A DNA stretch of 64,000 nt from an uncultured Mollicutes bacterium (GCA_900539595.1 UQCQ01000006.1:1-64000); one strand, 5' to 3'; positions 41,826-51,947 are shown, numbered from the stretch's first letter. Numbers and translations: made by a program. The notes: a model not told the origin generated them from the letters alone.

Positions 41826-42821
41826 ATGGCGGCGTTATTTGCCAAAAACCAAAACGGGGTTTCTAGAAAGCCTAAAGGGAAAAAGGTCCTCGCATGGGGA
41901 ACCTATCTCTTCGTTCTGTTGATGTTGCTTTATCCTGTGGGACACTTCCTGATCACTTGGATTGGAGTCAACTTTAATTCTTTGCTTCTTGTTTTCCAAC
42001 GAAGCGACCAAACGGGAAAACTTTATTGGGTGATGCAAGATTGGAACCATGACTTTGATTCGTTCTTTCCCACCCTCTTTAGTAATTTCACTCAGTTATT
42101 TGAGTCGTTCCAGGACAAAACTCAGAACACCATTTACCAAAATTCCTTGGTTTATTTAGTGATTTCCTGCTTTGTCACCCTCCCGATTTCCCTTTTCTTC
42201 AGCTATTTTGTTTTCAAGAAAATCTGGGGATCCACCTTTTATAAAATCATCTTCTTCATCCCCTCAATCTTCCCTCTTTTCATCCTTTGTATGGTCTATG
42301 CCTATTCGTTAGCCCCAGAAGGACTATTCGCTGGCATATTGAACTGGATGAAGATTGATCCGGGCAATTTCTTTGTCAATCTCAAAATTGATAACACTTC
42401 CCGTCAATGGTTCGTTTGGATTTTCATGGTTTGGAGTGGAATCGGTTATGACGTTATCCTCCTTACCGCGGGCATGAGCCGCATTCCTCGGGAAATCCTT
42501 GAATCCTGCAAAATGGATGGGGTGAATCCCTTCCGTGAATTCTTCCGCATCATCGTCCCGCTTTGCTGGCCAACCATCACGACGTTATTCGTTTTTGGAA
42601 TGATGAGTGTTTTCTCGATTGCCTTCCAGCCGTTCTTCTTGACCGGAGATGCGACGGACATCTATACGAAAACGATCGGCGAATATATCTATTTCACCAG
42701 TAAAGGCGGCAACTACACGGATGTTGCAACGCTTGGTTTGTTCTGTTCGTTAATCGGCGCCCCCATTATTTGCGCGACAAGATGGGGACTCAATAAGGCG
42801 TTTGCCAATGTGGGGTTCTAA
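41826..42821 (+). CDS. Sugar ABC transporter permease, MalF-type
   Basis: 331 residues with about six membrane helices. The cytoplasmic loop has the EAA motif in the form EILESCKMDGVNPFREFFRIIVPLCWPTI, which contacts the ATPase. The first periplasmic loop is long (about 55-110), as in some oligosaccharide systems. It follows the binding protein by 19 bases. Confidence 0.9.
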   Translation: MAALFAKNQNGVSRKPKGKKVLAWGTYLFVLLMLLYPVGHFLITWIGVNFNSLLLVFQRSDQTGKLYWVMQDWNHDFDSFFPTLFSNFTQLFESFQDKTQNTIYQNSLVYLVISCFVTLPISLFFSYFVFKKIWGSTFYKIIFFIPSIFPLFILCMVYAYSLAPEGLFAGILNWMKIDPGNFFVNLKIDNTSRQWFVWIFMVWSGIGYDVILLTAGMSRIPREILESCKMDGVNPFREFFRIIVPLCWPTITTLFVFGMMSVFSIAFQPFFLTGDATDIYTKTIGEYIYFTSKGGNYTDVATLGLFCSLIGAPIICATRWGLNKAFANVGF

Positions 42822-42825
42822 TTCT

Positions 42826-43779
42826 ATGGTTCATTTGTTGCATTCCACCCAAAGAGCCCTTCGAAAGAAAAGGGATGAAAACCGCCAAAGCGGCTACGAA
42901 AGAAAACACGATCTTTTGTATAAAAGACACGGGGGCGAGAAAGCCCTATTCGTGGTGATGGCGATTCTCTTCATTTTGTTTGCAGCCACCTTCATCTTCC
43001 CGTTTGTTTGGCTATTCTTCAATTCGCTGAAAAAGCCTCTAGAATACGCTCAAAACACCATGTCCCTCCCAAAAACATGGAGATGGAGCAATTTCTCCAA
43101 GGCCCTCACTTATTCGAGCACGGATACCAATGGGTATAACTTGCTTCAAATGCTGGGGACTTCTGTTCTCGTGGCAGGAGGCGGAACCTTGGCCACCGTC
43201 ATCACCTCCAGCTGTGCCGCTTGGGTCGTGGCCAAATACAAATTCCCTGGCCGTTCCTTAATCTTCTCCGTCGTGATCTTCTCTCTCATCGTTCCGATTG
43301 TTGGGTCCTTGCCAAGCCAAATGCAACTTATGAAAGGAATGGGCTTGATGGATAGCGTCATCGGCGTCATCTTCCTTTATAGCGGCGGGTTTGGAACGAA
43401 CTTCCTTCTCCTCTATTCCTTCTTCAAGAATTTAAGTTGGACGTATGTAGAAGCGGCCAAAATCGATGGGGCCAGCGACTTCCGCATCTTCGTCCAAATC
43501 GTGCTTCCCATGGCCAAAGGGCCGATGATTGCCGTTGGCGTCCTTAGCCTTATTGGCTTATGGAACGATTACCTCACCCCTTCGATTTACCTCAGCAAGC
43601 AGCCGACGATTAGCTACGGCATCTACATCATGCAGACCGCGATCAATAACGGCGGTTCCAGCGATTACCCCCTCTTCTTTGCGATGATTCTCTTAACGAT
43701 CATTCCCATTCTGCTCATCTTCATTTTGTTTAATAAAACCATCATGGAAAATACGACCGTCGGCGGTCTAAAAGGTTAG
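42826..43779 (+). CDS. Sugar ABC transporter permease, MalG-type
   Basis: The start is taken as the ATG at 42826 with GGGG about ten bases upstream; an ATG at 42808 would overlap the MalF-type gene. The protein has six helices and the EAA loop YVEAAKIDGASDFRIFVQIVLPMAKGPM. The C-terminal end is the usual FNKTIMENTTVGGLKG. It pairs with the upstream permease. Confidence 0.9.
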   Translation: MVHLLHSTQRALRKKRDENRQSGYERKHDLLYKRHGGEKALFVVMAILFILFAATFIFPFVWLFFNSLKKPLEYAQNTMSLPKTWRWSNFSKALTYSSTDTNGYNLLQMLGTSVLVAGGGTLATVITSSCAAWVVAKYKFPGRSLIFSVVIFSLIVPIVGSLPSQMQLMKGMGLMDSVIGVIFLYSGGFGTNFLLLYSFFKNLSWTYVEAAKIDGASDFRIFVQIVLPMAKGPMIAVGVLSLIGLWNDYLTPSIYLSKQPTISYGIYIMQTAINNGGSSDYPLFFAMILLTIIPILLIFILFNKTIMENTTVGGLKG

Positions 43780-43792
43780 AAAGGAGTTATCC

Positions 43793-45448
43793 ATGAAAAA
43801 ATCCGGTTTGTTTATTTTGGCGGCTAGCATGCTAGCCCTCGTCGCGTGTGGGGATCAACCCTCTTCGTCTACAGGAGGAGTGACCTCCTCCCAGACGAGC
43901 TCGGACAAGAACTCCTCAGAGTCTTCGAAGGAACCCGTTAAGACCTATTCGGTTTTGTATGTTGCGAATGCAGATTATCAAATCACGGGTCTTAGCAAAA
44001 CAGGCTATGCGGAAGGCAGCACGGTCAGTTTCCATTTGGAAGTGGCCAACGCGAAGAAAGAACTAAAATCCGTCAAGGCCAATGACGAGGTTCTAGAAGG
44101 AAATAACGGCGATTATTCCTTCACGATGCCTGCTCGTAATGTGCAAATCGTGGTCACCCTTCAAGATAAAGTCGTGGAAGGCAAGGAAGTTTTCTTCGAT
44201 GAAGGAAATTTCGGTTACGGGGAAGAAACTTCCCTTGCTAAAGGCAAACTTGCCTATTGGGCAGGCGATGGTGGTGAAATCAAAAACACCGTTAAATCCG
44301 GCAACAGCTATTCCTTCGATTTCACCGCAGGCTGGGCTTGGTATGGCGGACAAATCTTCTATAAGCTCCCCTATGGAGAAGCGGGAGATTCCATCCACGT
44401 TAAATTGAATTTCGTTTCCCCTGTTGCAGGAAAAATCCAACTCAACGCACAAGAAAAAGTCATCGCCATTGGCGAAAATGTCTTGGAATATGATGTCGAT
44501 GGCGGTGCCACGACCATCAGCCTTCAATTAGGAACTAATGGCGGCGGAGCCTTGGCAACGGGCCATTATGAATTGAAAGTCGTTTCCATTCAGGACCAAA
44601 CCCCGGGAGCCAAATACCATAACGTCCAATTCCGTTCTGGCGAAACCACGTTAAAAAATATCGAAGTCAAAGACCAAAAAACGGTCACGGCACCTGCCTC
44701 CCCCACTGCCCCGGAAGGCAAGGTCTTTGCAGGATGGAAAGCAGGAGAAGTCGCTTGGTCTGAAACCCTAGCCATCACCAAAGATTATGTCTTCGTTCCA
44801 GAATTCGCGGATGCAAGCAACACCTTCACGGTCACCTTCAAAGATGGATCCACCGTTCTTGGAACGGCAAATCCCGTTAAAGGTCAAGCCACGCAGGTTC
44901 CCGACGGATTAGCGATCCCCTTTGGTTACAAGTCCCTTGGCTGGTATACCGACGAAGCCTTAACTAAAGCCTTTGATTTGTCGACCCCTGTTACGGCGGA
45001 TACCACCCTTTATTTGAAGAAATGCTTGGCCCCTACCACTTGGCTCAACGCCGCGGAAGCGGGCTGGGTGATTCCCGCGGATAAACAGGAAACGCTTGCG
45101 GACGGGTCTTATCACATCAAAGATTTAGAAGCGTGGCCCGCGGGTTCAGCATCTTACTGCATCCAGGTCAACTTCACCCCGGCTCCTGCTGGAACTGCTG
45201 GTAAGACGGTTACCATTTCCGTGGATTATCAAATCAATGGCCAAGGCGGCGTTGTTCAAGTCTGCGAAAACAATAACCCCATTGGAGCAACAGAAAACTT
45301 AACCAGTGGATCCCGTCAAACCGCAACTCTCTCCTATGCAGCTGGAGCTGTAACCAACGCCAGTAAATTGACCTTTGAACTTGCTGCGGTCACGGGTGTC
45401 ACGACGATTGATTTCACCATCTATAGCATCACGGTCACTGAAGCCTAA
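43793..45448 (+). CDS. Surface lipoprotein with carbohydrate-binding-like domains and InlB repeats
   Basis: 551 residues. Lipobox LALVACGD and a Ser/Thr-rich linker (25-50). A first InlB-like strand set (YSVLYVANADYQITG...) is followed by a jelly-roll domain (about 125-265, VFFDEGNFGYGEETSLAKGKLAYWAGDGGE) of CBM4/9-like appearance. Two InlB B-type repeats follow (FRSGETTLKNIEV...EGKVFAGW; VTFKDGSTVLG...FGYKSLGWYTDE). The last about 130 residues are a second jelly roll. No catalytic signature. In the operon after the permeases it probably holds glucan near the enzymes. Confidence 0.75.
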   Translation: MKKSGLFILAASMLALVACGDQPSSSTGGVTSSQTSSDKNSSESSKEPVKTYSVLYVANADYQITGLSKTGYAEGSTVSFHLEVANAKKELKSVKANDEVLEGNNGDYSFTMPARNVQIVVTLQDKVVEGKEVFFDEGNFGYGEETSLAKGKLAYWAGDGGEIKNTVKSGNSYSFDFTAGWAWYGGQIFYKLPYGEAGDSIHVKLNFVSPVAGKIQLNAQEKVIAIGENVLEYDVDGGATTISLQLGTNGGGALATGHYELKVVSIQDQTPGAKYHNVQFRSGETTLKNIEVKDQKTVTAPASPTAPEGKVFAGWKAGEVAWSETLAITKDYVFVPEFADASNTFTVTFKDGSTVLGTANPVKGQATQVPDGLAIPFGYKSLGWYTDEALTKAFDLSTPVTADTTLYLKKCLAPTTWLNAAEAGWVIPADKQETLADGSYHIKDLEAWPAGSASYCIQVNFTPAPAGTAGKTVTISVDYQINGQGGVVQVCENNNPIGATENLTSGSRQTATLSYAAGAVTNASKLTFELAAVTGVTTIDFTIYSITVTEA

Positions 45449-45468
45449 TACGAAAGAAGAACATCGAT

Positions 45469-46917
45469 ATGAGAAAAATGAAATGGAAGAATTTTGCCCT
45501 GCTCACCTTGTCCATAGGAATGTTATGTTCTTGCGGTGGGGGCAGTCGCGTAAGCCTTGAAAAAGGGAAGCAAATTTTCGAAGGGAACAACATCTATTTT
45601 GAAACCGGCACTTCGGAAAACGTTTCCGCGAAAGTGGAAATCCCCGAAGCCATCCAAAGCGTGAAGTGCGGACGCACCGAAGCCCAAAAAGGCGAATACT
45701 GCTACGAAGATGGCATTTTAACCTTATCCCATGAATTCTTGGGGAAAATCAAAAGTACGGGAGAAAAATCCATCGTGGTGGCGATGAGCAAGGGCAAGGT
45801 CACTCTCTCTGCCCTTGTTGCGACGAAAATCGTCAAGACAGCAGAGGATTTCGTTGCGATTGGCAAGGATTCCGTATCGCTTCAAGGGTCTTATGTTCTT
45901 GCTAACGATATTGATTTGAGCAGCATCGAGAACTTTGAGCCGCTTGGTTGGTATACCGATGAAGCGGACCCCAATAACGCCTATTTCCATGGCCTATTGG
46001 AAGGCAATGGACACGCGGTGAAAAACGCCAAAGTCTATTATGCGGATAGCGTCTCTTCTAACTACAACGTTTATAGCAAGACGGGAACCATGTTTGAACA
46101 TGAAGGCCATACGGCCGGTGACAACATCGGGTTATTCCAAGTCATTGGAAGCTCCGGCATCGTCCGCAACACCCGTTTTGAAGACATCAAAGTCCGTGGC
46201 AGAACGATTTGTGGCGTTATCGCTGGCAACGTCATGGGGACGATTGAAAACTGCTATGTCGCCAATTCCTGCTCCGTCGAAATGGGTACCCATTTCTACG
46301 ACGATGACTGCAATATGGGCGGGGTTGCTGGCATTTGCGCCGGCAGCGGCAACATCCATAACGTCATCAGTGAAGTCACCAATCTTCAACTTGGCTCTCG
46401 TGGTCGCGAAACCATGGGAGGAGTTACCATTGAAGAACCCGGTATTTACGTCGATTTTGACGATAAATACAAAGGCGAAACCGGCAATGGATGGGATCAC
46501 GGGGATCTCAAGGACAAAGATACCAATGCTTGGTGGAAGTATTGCGCGGTGGATCGCGATGCCTTGGATGGCAGCGGAAAAGCGCTCGATTCCAACGGTT
46601 CTCAATCTAATGGCATTTATGCTTTTGCTGGCAAAACCTGGGGGACGATTGAAAACTGCGTTGCCCGCAGCTTCCAAATCACCCCGATGAGTGGGACGAC
46701 ACGCCCGGTGAATTTCTCACACACCCACCTCGCCAAAAACAAGCCGACGTCCGGTGATTCGGATTTAGGCACGCTTTCGAATAACCAGCTTTTGGATAAT
46801 GCCGGTTTGAAAGTCGCCTCGAATTATTCTGCCTTCGACACCAACAAATGGAACATCCAAGACGGAAAAGTCCCAACCCTCAAATCCGCTTATAGCTTTG
46901 TTGCTTTAGCGGAATAA
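45469..46917 (+). CDS. Lipoprotein with GLUG-type beta-helix repeats
   Basis: 482 residues; the start at 45469 opens a signal with lipobox GMLCSCGG. Repeats of the GLUG/right-handed beta-helix kind run from about residue 150 (FHGLLEGNGHAVKNAKVYY; GLFQVIGSSGIVRNTRFEDIKVRG; GVIAGNVMGTIENCYVANS; GKTWGTIENCVARS). Such helices act as binding or adhesion platforms and sometimes as lyases; no lyase site is evident. It lies between the other lipoprotein and the phosphorylase. Confidence 0.7.
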   Translation: MRKMKWKNFALLTLSIGMLCSCGGGSRVSLEKGKQIFEGNNIYFETGTSENVSAKVEIPEAIQSVKCGRTEAQKGEYCYEDGILTLSHEFLGKIKSTGEKSIVVAMSKGKVTLSALVATKIVKTAEDFVAIGKDSVSLQGSYVLANDIDLSSIENFEPLGWYTDEADPNNAYFHGLLEGNGHAVKNAKVYYADSVSSNYNVYSKTGTMFEHEGHTAGDNIGLFQVIGSSGIVRNTRFEDIKVRGRTICGVIAGNVMGTIENCYVANSCSVEMGTHFYDDDCNMGGVAGICAGSGNIHNVISEVTNLQLGSRGRETMGGVTIEEPGIYVDFDDKYKGETGNGWDHGDLKDKDTNAWWKYCAVDRDALDGSGKALDSNGSQSNGIYAFAGKTWGTIENCVARSFQITPMSGTTRPVNFSHTHLAKNKPTSGDSDLGTLSNNQLLDNAGLKVASNYSAFDTNKWNIQDGKVPTLKSAYSFVALAE

Positions 46918-46937
46918 ATTACATCATTCCTAAACGA

Positions 46938-46959
46938 GGGGGCGGCAATCGCCCCCTTT
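46938..46959 (+). terminator. Intra-operon hairpin before the phosphorylase
   Basis: GGGGGCG (46938-46944) pairs with CGCCCCC (46950-46956) around a five-base loop, followed by only TTTA. It is strong but has a short T run, so it may act as a partial terminator or mRNA-stabilising stem before the phosphorylase gene. Confidence 0.6.
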
Positions 46960-46972
46960 AGAAAGGCTCCTC

Positions 46973-49900
46973 ATGGTTCAGTATTTTTATGAAAATGATT
47001 CTTTCGTTATCGAAGACTTTCAGAACGCCAAAACGTTTGCTTCTTTTCTTCCCGCGGTTGCGGGGGTAGATGGGAAGCCCCTGTGGGCCTTTTATTGCAA
47101 TCAAGGGCAAGGGCTATCTTCTTTTGGAGTTACGGGGAAAGATACCCCGATTACCCCATTTGATTCCGCAACTCTTGCCTATCAAAATATTGCTCTTAAG
47201 TCTTTCCGTACCTTTTTGAAATGGAACGGAAAAGCCTATACCCCTTTCTTGGGCGAAGCCGCCTGCAAACGTACGATGCGGATTCGGGCATCGGAATTCT
47301 CCATTGAAGAAGAAAATGACGCCTATCGGATGGAAATCGTTTATTCGACGGTTTCCCATTCCTCTTTCCCTGCGCTTTTACGTCAAGTGAAATTGACCAA
47401 CAAAACCAAGGAAAAAGCACGGGTTGAAATCCTCGATGGCCTACCGGTCTTTTTCCCACATGGTTTAAGCAACGTCGTTTATAAGGAAATGGTCTTTTTG
47501 ATGGCCGCCTATTGCGTCGTTCGTGGTAACGAGAATAACCAACCATTTGTTAAATTCAAGACGTCGACGGGGGACAACCCCATCGTCACAGAATCCAAGG
47601 ATGGGCATGGCTTCGCCGCGGTGGATCAAAACGGATCTTTCTTAAAAACGATCGTGGATCCTTCCTGCGTGTTTGGTTCTGACCCCTCCTTAATGACGGC
47701 TCATCCGTTTATGGACCAGGACGGTTTGCAATTTGAAGGGCAAACCCAACAAACCGAAAATAAATTGCCTTGTGCCTTCGTTCATAAAGAAGTGGAAATC
47801 GAAGGAGAGGGGTCTTATTCCTTTGCCGAAATCTACGGCATGTGGGATGACGAAGCCAAATTCCAAGAAGCCTTGAAGGATTTTGGCGTTCAAAAGGCCG
47901 AAGAATATCGGAAACAGACCGCCTTGCTTTTGAAAGAACTAGAAAAGCCGGCAGAAGTGCATACGGGTTACCCTGTTTTTGACCGTTACGTGAAACAAAG
48001 CTATTTGGATAATGGCCTTCGTGGCGGATTCCCCATGCTTCTACCTAATGGCCAAGTATATTACGTCTACGGTCGGAAGCATGGCGATATGGAACGGGAC
48101 TATAACGCCTTCCAGATGCCAGCTCGTTATTATTCGAGTGGTCCAGGCAATTTCCGCGATGTGAATCAAAATCGCCGCAGCGACCTTTATTTCCACCCCT
48201 ATGTCGGGGATTACAATATCCAACTCTTTTTCTCCCTGATCCAAATGGATGGGCAGAACCCTCTTAATGTGAAGCCCAACGTTTTCGTTTTAAACGAAGA
48301 TGCGGACCTTTCCTTCTTGAACGAGGTTCCCCACGAAAAAGACATCCGATCGATTTTAAAAGGATTTGAACCGAGCACCCTTTATACCTATCTACGGGAT
48401 ACCGTATATCAAAATAAGGGGGACGTGGATGTGCTATTCCATAAAATCCTCTGCGTCTGCCATCAAGAAGCCCAAGCCAATTTTGCCGAAGGCTATTGGG
48501 TGGATCACTGGGATTATAATCTGGATTTGTTGGAAGCTTACTCTTCCGTTTATCCAGACAAAGAAGAAAATCTCTTCTTTGGGACGAAATACCCCTATTT
48601 CTATTCCCCGATTTACGTAGAACCTCGCAGCGAAAAATATTGCCTGAATCCCGATGGAAATCCCCGTCAATATGGGGCCATCGACTTAAAGGCGGCCAAA
48701 GATTATTGCGATTCCACGGGATTTGATATGGGCACCACCCATTGGCTGGTGGATGAAAATGGCCTGCGTGTTACCTCCACTTTAGCGGAAAAAATCATTC
48801 ATTTAATCTGCGTGAAATTCTCTACGCTGGATAGCCAGCAAATTGGCATTGAAATGGAATGTGAAAAACCAGGCTGGAACGATGCTATGAATGGTTTGCC
48901 GGGCTTATTCGCCTCCTCCATTCCCGAAACTGTGGAATTGCTTCGTTTGGTCCGTTACGCGAAGAAGCACTTCGCTCCTTTTGCAGAGAAATCCCTTTCT
49001 TTCCTTCCTAAGCAAGCCAAACTTTTTGAAGGCTTAAAGTCGAACCTCGCAGCGAAAAAGAACGGGACCATGGATTCGTTTACCTATTGGGATCGTGTGA
49101 CCAGTCTTCGCGAAGAATTACGCCTTGCTTATCGTTATCACGCGGAATCGAATCGAACCCTAATTCCGATGTCAGAAGCCTTAAGCCTATTGGACGAAAT
49201 GGAAGAAATCCTTAGCCAAGGCTTAAAAGAAGCCAAAGCCATGGGGAAGGGGATTCTACCCACCTACTTGATTCACAACGTGGATCGTTACGAAAAATTG
49301 GGCCGCAAAAATCATCTTGGTTTTGAAACGATTCGCGCCCTTTCCTTCCAAACCGTCCTGGTTCCTTCCTTCCTTGAAGGGCCGGCTAGAGCCTTTAAAC
49401 TCCATGATGGGACGATGGGAGAAGAAGATTATCAAGCCATCCGCAATTCCGAACTTCACGACCCTAAATTAGGATTCTACAAAACCAGCGCTTCCTTGGA
49501 GGATGCCCCCTTTGAAATCGGCCGCGTCCATGCCTTTACGAAAGGCTGGCTAGAAAGGGAATGCAACTTCCTTCACATGACCTATAAGTATTTGCTGGGT
49601 CTATTAAAAGATGAACGTTATGAGGATTTTTACCAAGAGGCGAAGGTGAATTTCGTCTGCTTCATGGATCCGCATGTCTACGGAAGAGACCCCGCGGAAG
49701 CGAGTTCCTTCCTTGTTCCTAGCAATAACCCCGATTCTTCTAAATGGGGTCAGGGCTTTGAAGCTAGACTCACCGGGGCGAATGCCGAATTCATGGAGAT
49801 GGTGGTCCTTTTGTTCTTTGGAGAACATCTCTTCTCGGTGGAAAATGGTCTTCTCACCTTCCATCTAGAGCCCAAACTTTCTCACGAATTCTTTGATGAG

Positions 49901-50098
49901 AAGAAGCAGGCGTCTTTCCTGCTTTTAGGGAAAACCAAGGTGACGTACCATAACCCCCATGATTTGGACCTCTATCAAGAAGGGGTTCACTTCGTTTATC
50001 AAATCGAAGGAAAATCGTATTCCTGCGTTTGTGGCGAACTTGCGGAACGGATTCGCGAAGGCAAGGTTCAAGAAATCGACGTGGAGGTCTTGTCCTAA
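46973..50098 (+). CDS. Very large GH94-like phosphorylase, likely beta-1,3-oligoglucan phosphorylase (GH161/GH149 type)
   Basis: 1041 residues without a signal peptide, so cytoplasmic. It has an N-terminal beta-sandwich (about 1-310) and an (alpha/alpha)6 barrel. Characteristic stretches are FAEGYWVDHWDYNLDLLEAYSSVYPD and MECEKPGWNDAMNGLPGLF, where D637 in GWNDAMNG is the likely general acid. The length exceeds cellobiose phosphorylases (about 800) and fits GH149/GH161, families known to phosphorolyse beta-1,3-glucans. GH161 is my first choice from the WNDAMNGLPG context. It would release glucose-1-phosphate from imported laminari-oligosaccharides, saving ATP. The next gene starts on the last base of its stop. 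Confidence 0.78.
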   Translation: MVQYFYENDSFVIEDFQNAKTFASFLPAVAGVDGKPLWAFYCNQGQGLSSFGVTGKDTPITPFDSATLAYQNIALKSFRTFLKWNGKAYTPFLGEAACKRTMRIRASEFSIEEENDAYRMEIVYSTVSHSSFPALLRQVKLTNKTKEKARVEILDGLPVFFPHGLSNVVYKEMVFLMAAYCVVRGNENNQPFVKFKTSTGDNPIVTESKDGHGFAAVDQNGSFLKTIVDPSCVFGSDPSLMTAHPFMDQDGLQFEGQTQQTENKLPCAFVHKEVEIEGEGSYSFAEIYGMWDDEAKFQEALKDFGVQKAEEYRKQTALLLKELEKPAEVHTGYPVFDRYVKQSYLDNGLRGGFPMLLPNGQVYYVYGRKHGDMERDYNAFQMPARYYSSGPGNFRDVNQNRRSDLYFHPYVGDYNIQLFFSLIQMDGQNPLNVKPNVFVLNEDADLSFLNEVPHEKDIRSILKGFEPSTLYTYLRDTVYQNKGDVDVLFHKILCVCHQEAQANFAEGYWVDHWDYNLDLLEAYSSVYPDKEENLFFGTKYPYFYSPIYVEPRSEKYCLNPDGNPRQYGAIDLKAAKDYCDSTGFDMGTTHWLVDENGLRVTSTLAEKIIHLICVKFSTLDSQQIGIEMECEKPGWNDAMNGLPGLFASSIPETVELLRLVRYAKKHFAPFAEKSLSFLPKQAKLFEGLKSNLAAKKNGTMDSFTYWDRVTSLREELRLAYRYHAESNRTLIPMSEALSLLDEMEEILSQGLKEAKAMGKGILPTYLIHNVDRYEKLGRKNHLGFETIRALSFQTVLVPSFLEGPARAFKLHDGTMGEEDYQAIRNSELHDPKLGFYKTSASLEDAPFEIGRVHAFTKGWLERECNFLHMTYKYLLGLLKDERYEDFYQEAKVNFVCFMDPHVYGRDPAEASSFLVPSNNPDSSKWGQGFEARLTGANAEFMEMVVLLFFGEHLFSVENGLLTFHLEPKLSHEFFDEKKQASFLLLGKTKVTYHNPHDLDLYQEGVHFVYQIEGKSYSCVCGELAERIREGKVQEIDVEVLS

Positions 50099-51114
50099 TG
50101 AGGCCCAATTCGCTATTTGCCGTCGCCGTTTTGTCCATCGGATTATCCGCGTGCACCATTACGAAAATCAAAAATTCCTCCTCTTCCTTTTCTTCTGACA
50201 AGGCAGATACGGCAGAGGGAACTTCTACAGTAGAGGGGCCTTCCGTTTCTTTCGAATCCATTTCGTCTTCTTCCAATGAGCCGATTTCTCCGGAAGAATC
50301 TTCGTCTTCGTCGATTAGTTCCTCTTCTAGTTCTAGCGATACCACGCCAAAATCTGATTATGTTCCGGATGGAGCGAAATTAAGCTTCCAAGAAGAATTT
50401 GATGGGAACGCCCTTAATACCTCGATTTGGGAACCGATGATTGGGAACGGAAGCCAATACGGAATCTGGGAATGGGGAAATGCCGAAAGGCAATATTACC
50501 AAAAAGAAAACGCCACGGTGAAAGAAGGCCGGCTTTTGATTACGGCCAAGAAGCAACAGGTGGGTGATTATGCCTATACCAGCGCTCGACTTCGGACCAA
50601 GGGGCGTGTTGCCTTCTTCCGAAATTCCTATATCGAAGCCCGGATTAAAATGCCGGCGATCCCCGGGATGTGGCCTGCTTTTTGGATGCTGCCAGAAGAT
50701 AATTTTGAAGGAAAAGGCTGGCCAACAAGCGGAGAAATCGACATCATGGAAGCCCGTGGCCGCGTGGATAATCAAACTAGCGGAGCCTTGCATTACGCCC
50801 AGAATAGCGAGGGCAACCATACCTACAAAACAGCCTCGATGACGATGGATTCCATCACGAACTGGCATTGCTATTCCATTCTTTGGAGCAATACTTCCAT
50901 CGTTTGGATGGTAGACGGTTTTCCCTTTTTGACGGTCTCTAGTTCGACGTGGGGCGAGGGGTATAGCCAGAAAGACGGGGCCCCCTTTAATCGCCCCTTC
51001 CACCTCCTTTTGAATTTGGCAGTTGGAGGAAATTTCGATGGAGGCGTTTTGCCCCCGTCGGATTTTGTGTCCGCTGCGATGGAAATTGATTACGTTCGGG
51101 GGTATTCCTTATGA
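50098..51114 (+). CDS. GH16 laminarinase-type lipoprotein
   Basis: The ATG at 50098 overlaps the phosphorylase stop by one base. Signal peptide with lipobox GLSACTI, then an about 60-residue Ser/Glu linker. The GH16 domain has LSFQEEFDGNALNTSIWEP, the catalytic GEIDIMEARG (E213, D215, E218; E-x-D-x-x-E spacing of laminarinases) and the C-terminal FHLLLNLAVGGNFDG. It should hydrolyse beta-1,3-glucan at the cell surface. Confidence 0.9.
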   Translation: MRPNSLFAVAVLSIGLSACTITKIKNSSSSFSSDKADTAEGTSTVEGPSVSFESISSSSNEPISPEESSSSSISSSSSSSDTTPKSDYVPDGAKLSFQEEFDGNALNTSIWEPMIGNGSQYGIWEWGNAERQYYQKENATVKEGRLLITAKKQQVGDYAYTSARLRTKGRVAFFRNSYIEARIKMPAIPGMWPAFWMLPEDNFEGKGWPTSGEIDIMEARGRVDNQTSGALHYAQNSEGNHTYKTASMTMDSITNWHCYSILWSNTSIVWMVDGFPFLTVSSSTWGEGYSQKDGAPFNRPFHLLLNLAVGGNFDGGVLPPSDFVSAAMEIDYVRGYSL

Positions 51115-51947
51115 AAAAAGGGGCTTTAGCGATTCTCCCCTTAGCACTTGTTAGCTGTGCGAATGGGCCTATTAAACCCGAATTCCCCGAATTCGATGGA
51201 ATGAGTTTAGTTTGGAACGATGAATTCGACGGCGACTCTCTCAACGAAGAGAATTGGAATTATGAAGTCGGCGGAGGCGGATGGGGCAATTCCGAACTCC
51301 AGTATTACACCAAAGGCGAAAACGTAAGTGTCGCCGATGGGGTTTTGACGATCACGGCAAGAAGAGAAACCAAAGACGGGTATTCTTTTACCTCCAGCCG
51401 TATCACGACGCGCAAAAAAGCCTTTACCACCTATGGCCGTATTGAGGCACGGATTAAACTATCCGCCCAAAATGCCATGTGGCCTGCTTTTTGGATGATG
51501 CCAGAAGCCAATAATGGCTGGCCCACCTGTGGAGAAATCGACATCATGGAGAACAAGGGATCCTCCAGCACGACGACCTCCAGCGCTTTGCATTACACCG
51601 ACCGCAATGGCAATCACGCTTATCAGGCCGGCGCCTATTCCTTTTCCGAGCGAAATGGGGAAGGAACCATTGAAGATTGGCATACGTATTACCTGATTTG
51701 GAACGAAGAACAGATGGATTTTTACGTGGACGACCATTTGAAATTGACGGTTCCAAGAAGAACGTGGCATCCAGAAGGCGGGAAAACCTATCCTGGAGAT
51801 GATGATGCTCCGTTCAACAAGGATTTTTATGTCATCCTTAATATGGCAGTAGGCGGAAATTTCGATAATGGGAGAGAACCCGATCCCAGTTTTACCTCTG
51901 CATCGATGCAAGTGGACTACGTTCGCATGTATGCTTATAACGATTAA
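51111..51947 (+). CDS. GH16 laminarinase-type lipoprotein, second copy
   Basis: It starts inside the previous stop (ATGA). 278 residues, lipobox LVSCANG, with almost no linker before the GH16 domain (LVWNDEFDGDSLNEENWNYEVGG). The catalytic loop is GEIDIMENKG with E142, D144 and E147, and the end is FYVILNMAVGGNFDNG. Similar to the gene before it but clearly divergent, so it probably has a different product size or branch tolerance. The two sit in series with the transporter ATPase. Confidence 0.9.
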   Translation: MKKGALAILPLALVSCANGPIKPEFPEFDGMSLVWNDEFDGDSLNEENWNYEVGGGGWGNSELQYYTKGENVSVADGVLTITARRETKDGYSFTSSRITTRKKAFTTYGRIEARIKLSAQNAMWPAFWMMPEANNGWPTCGEIDIMENKGSSSTTTSSALHYTDRNGNHAYQAGAYSFSERNGEGTIEDWHTYYLIWNEEQMDFYVDDHLKLTVPRRTWHPEGGKTYPGDDDAPFNKDFYVILNMAVGGNFDNGREPDPSFTSASMQVDYVRMYAYND

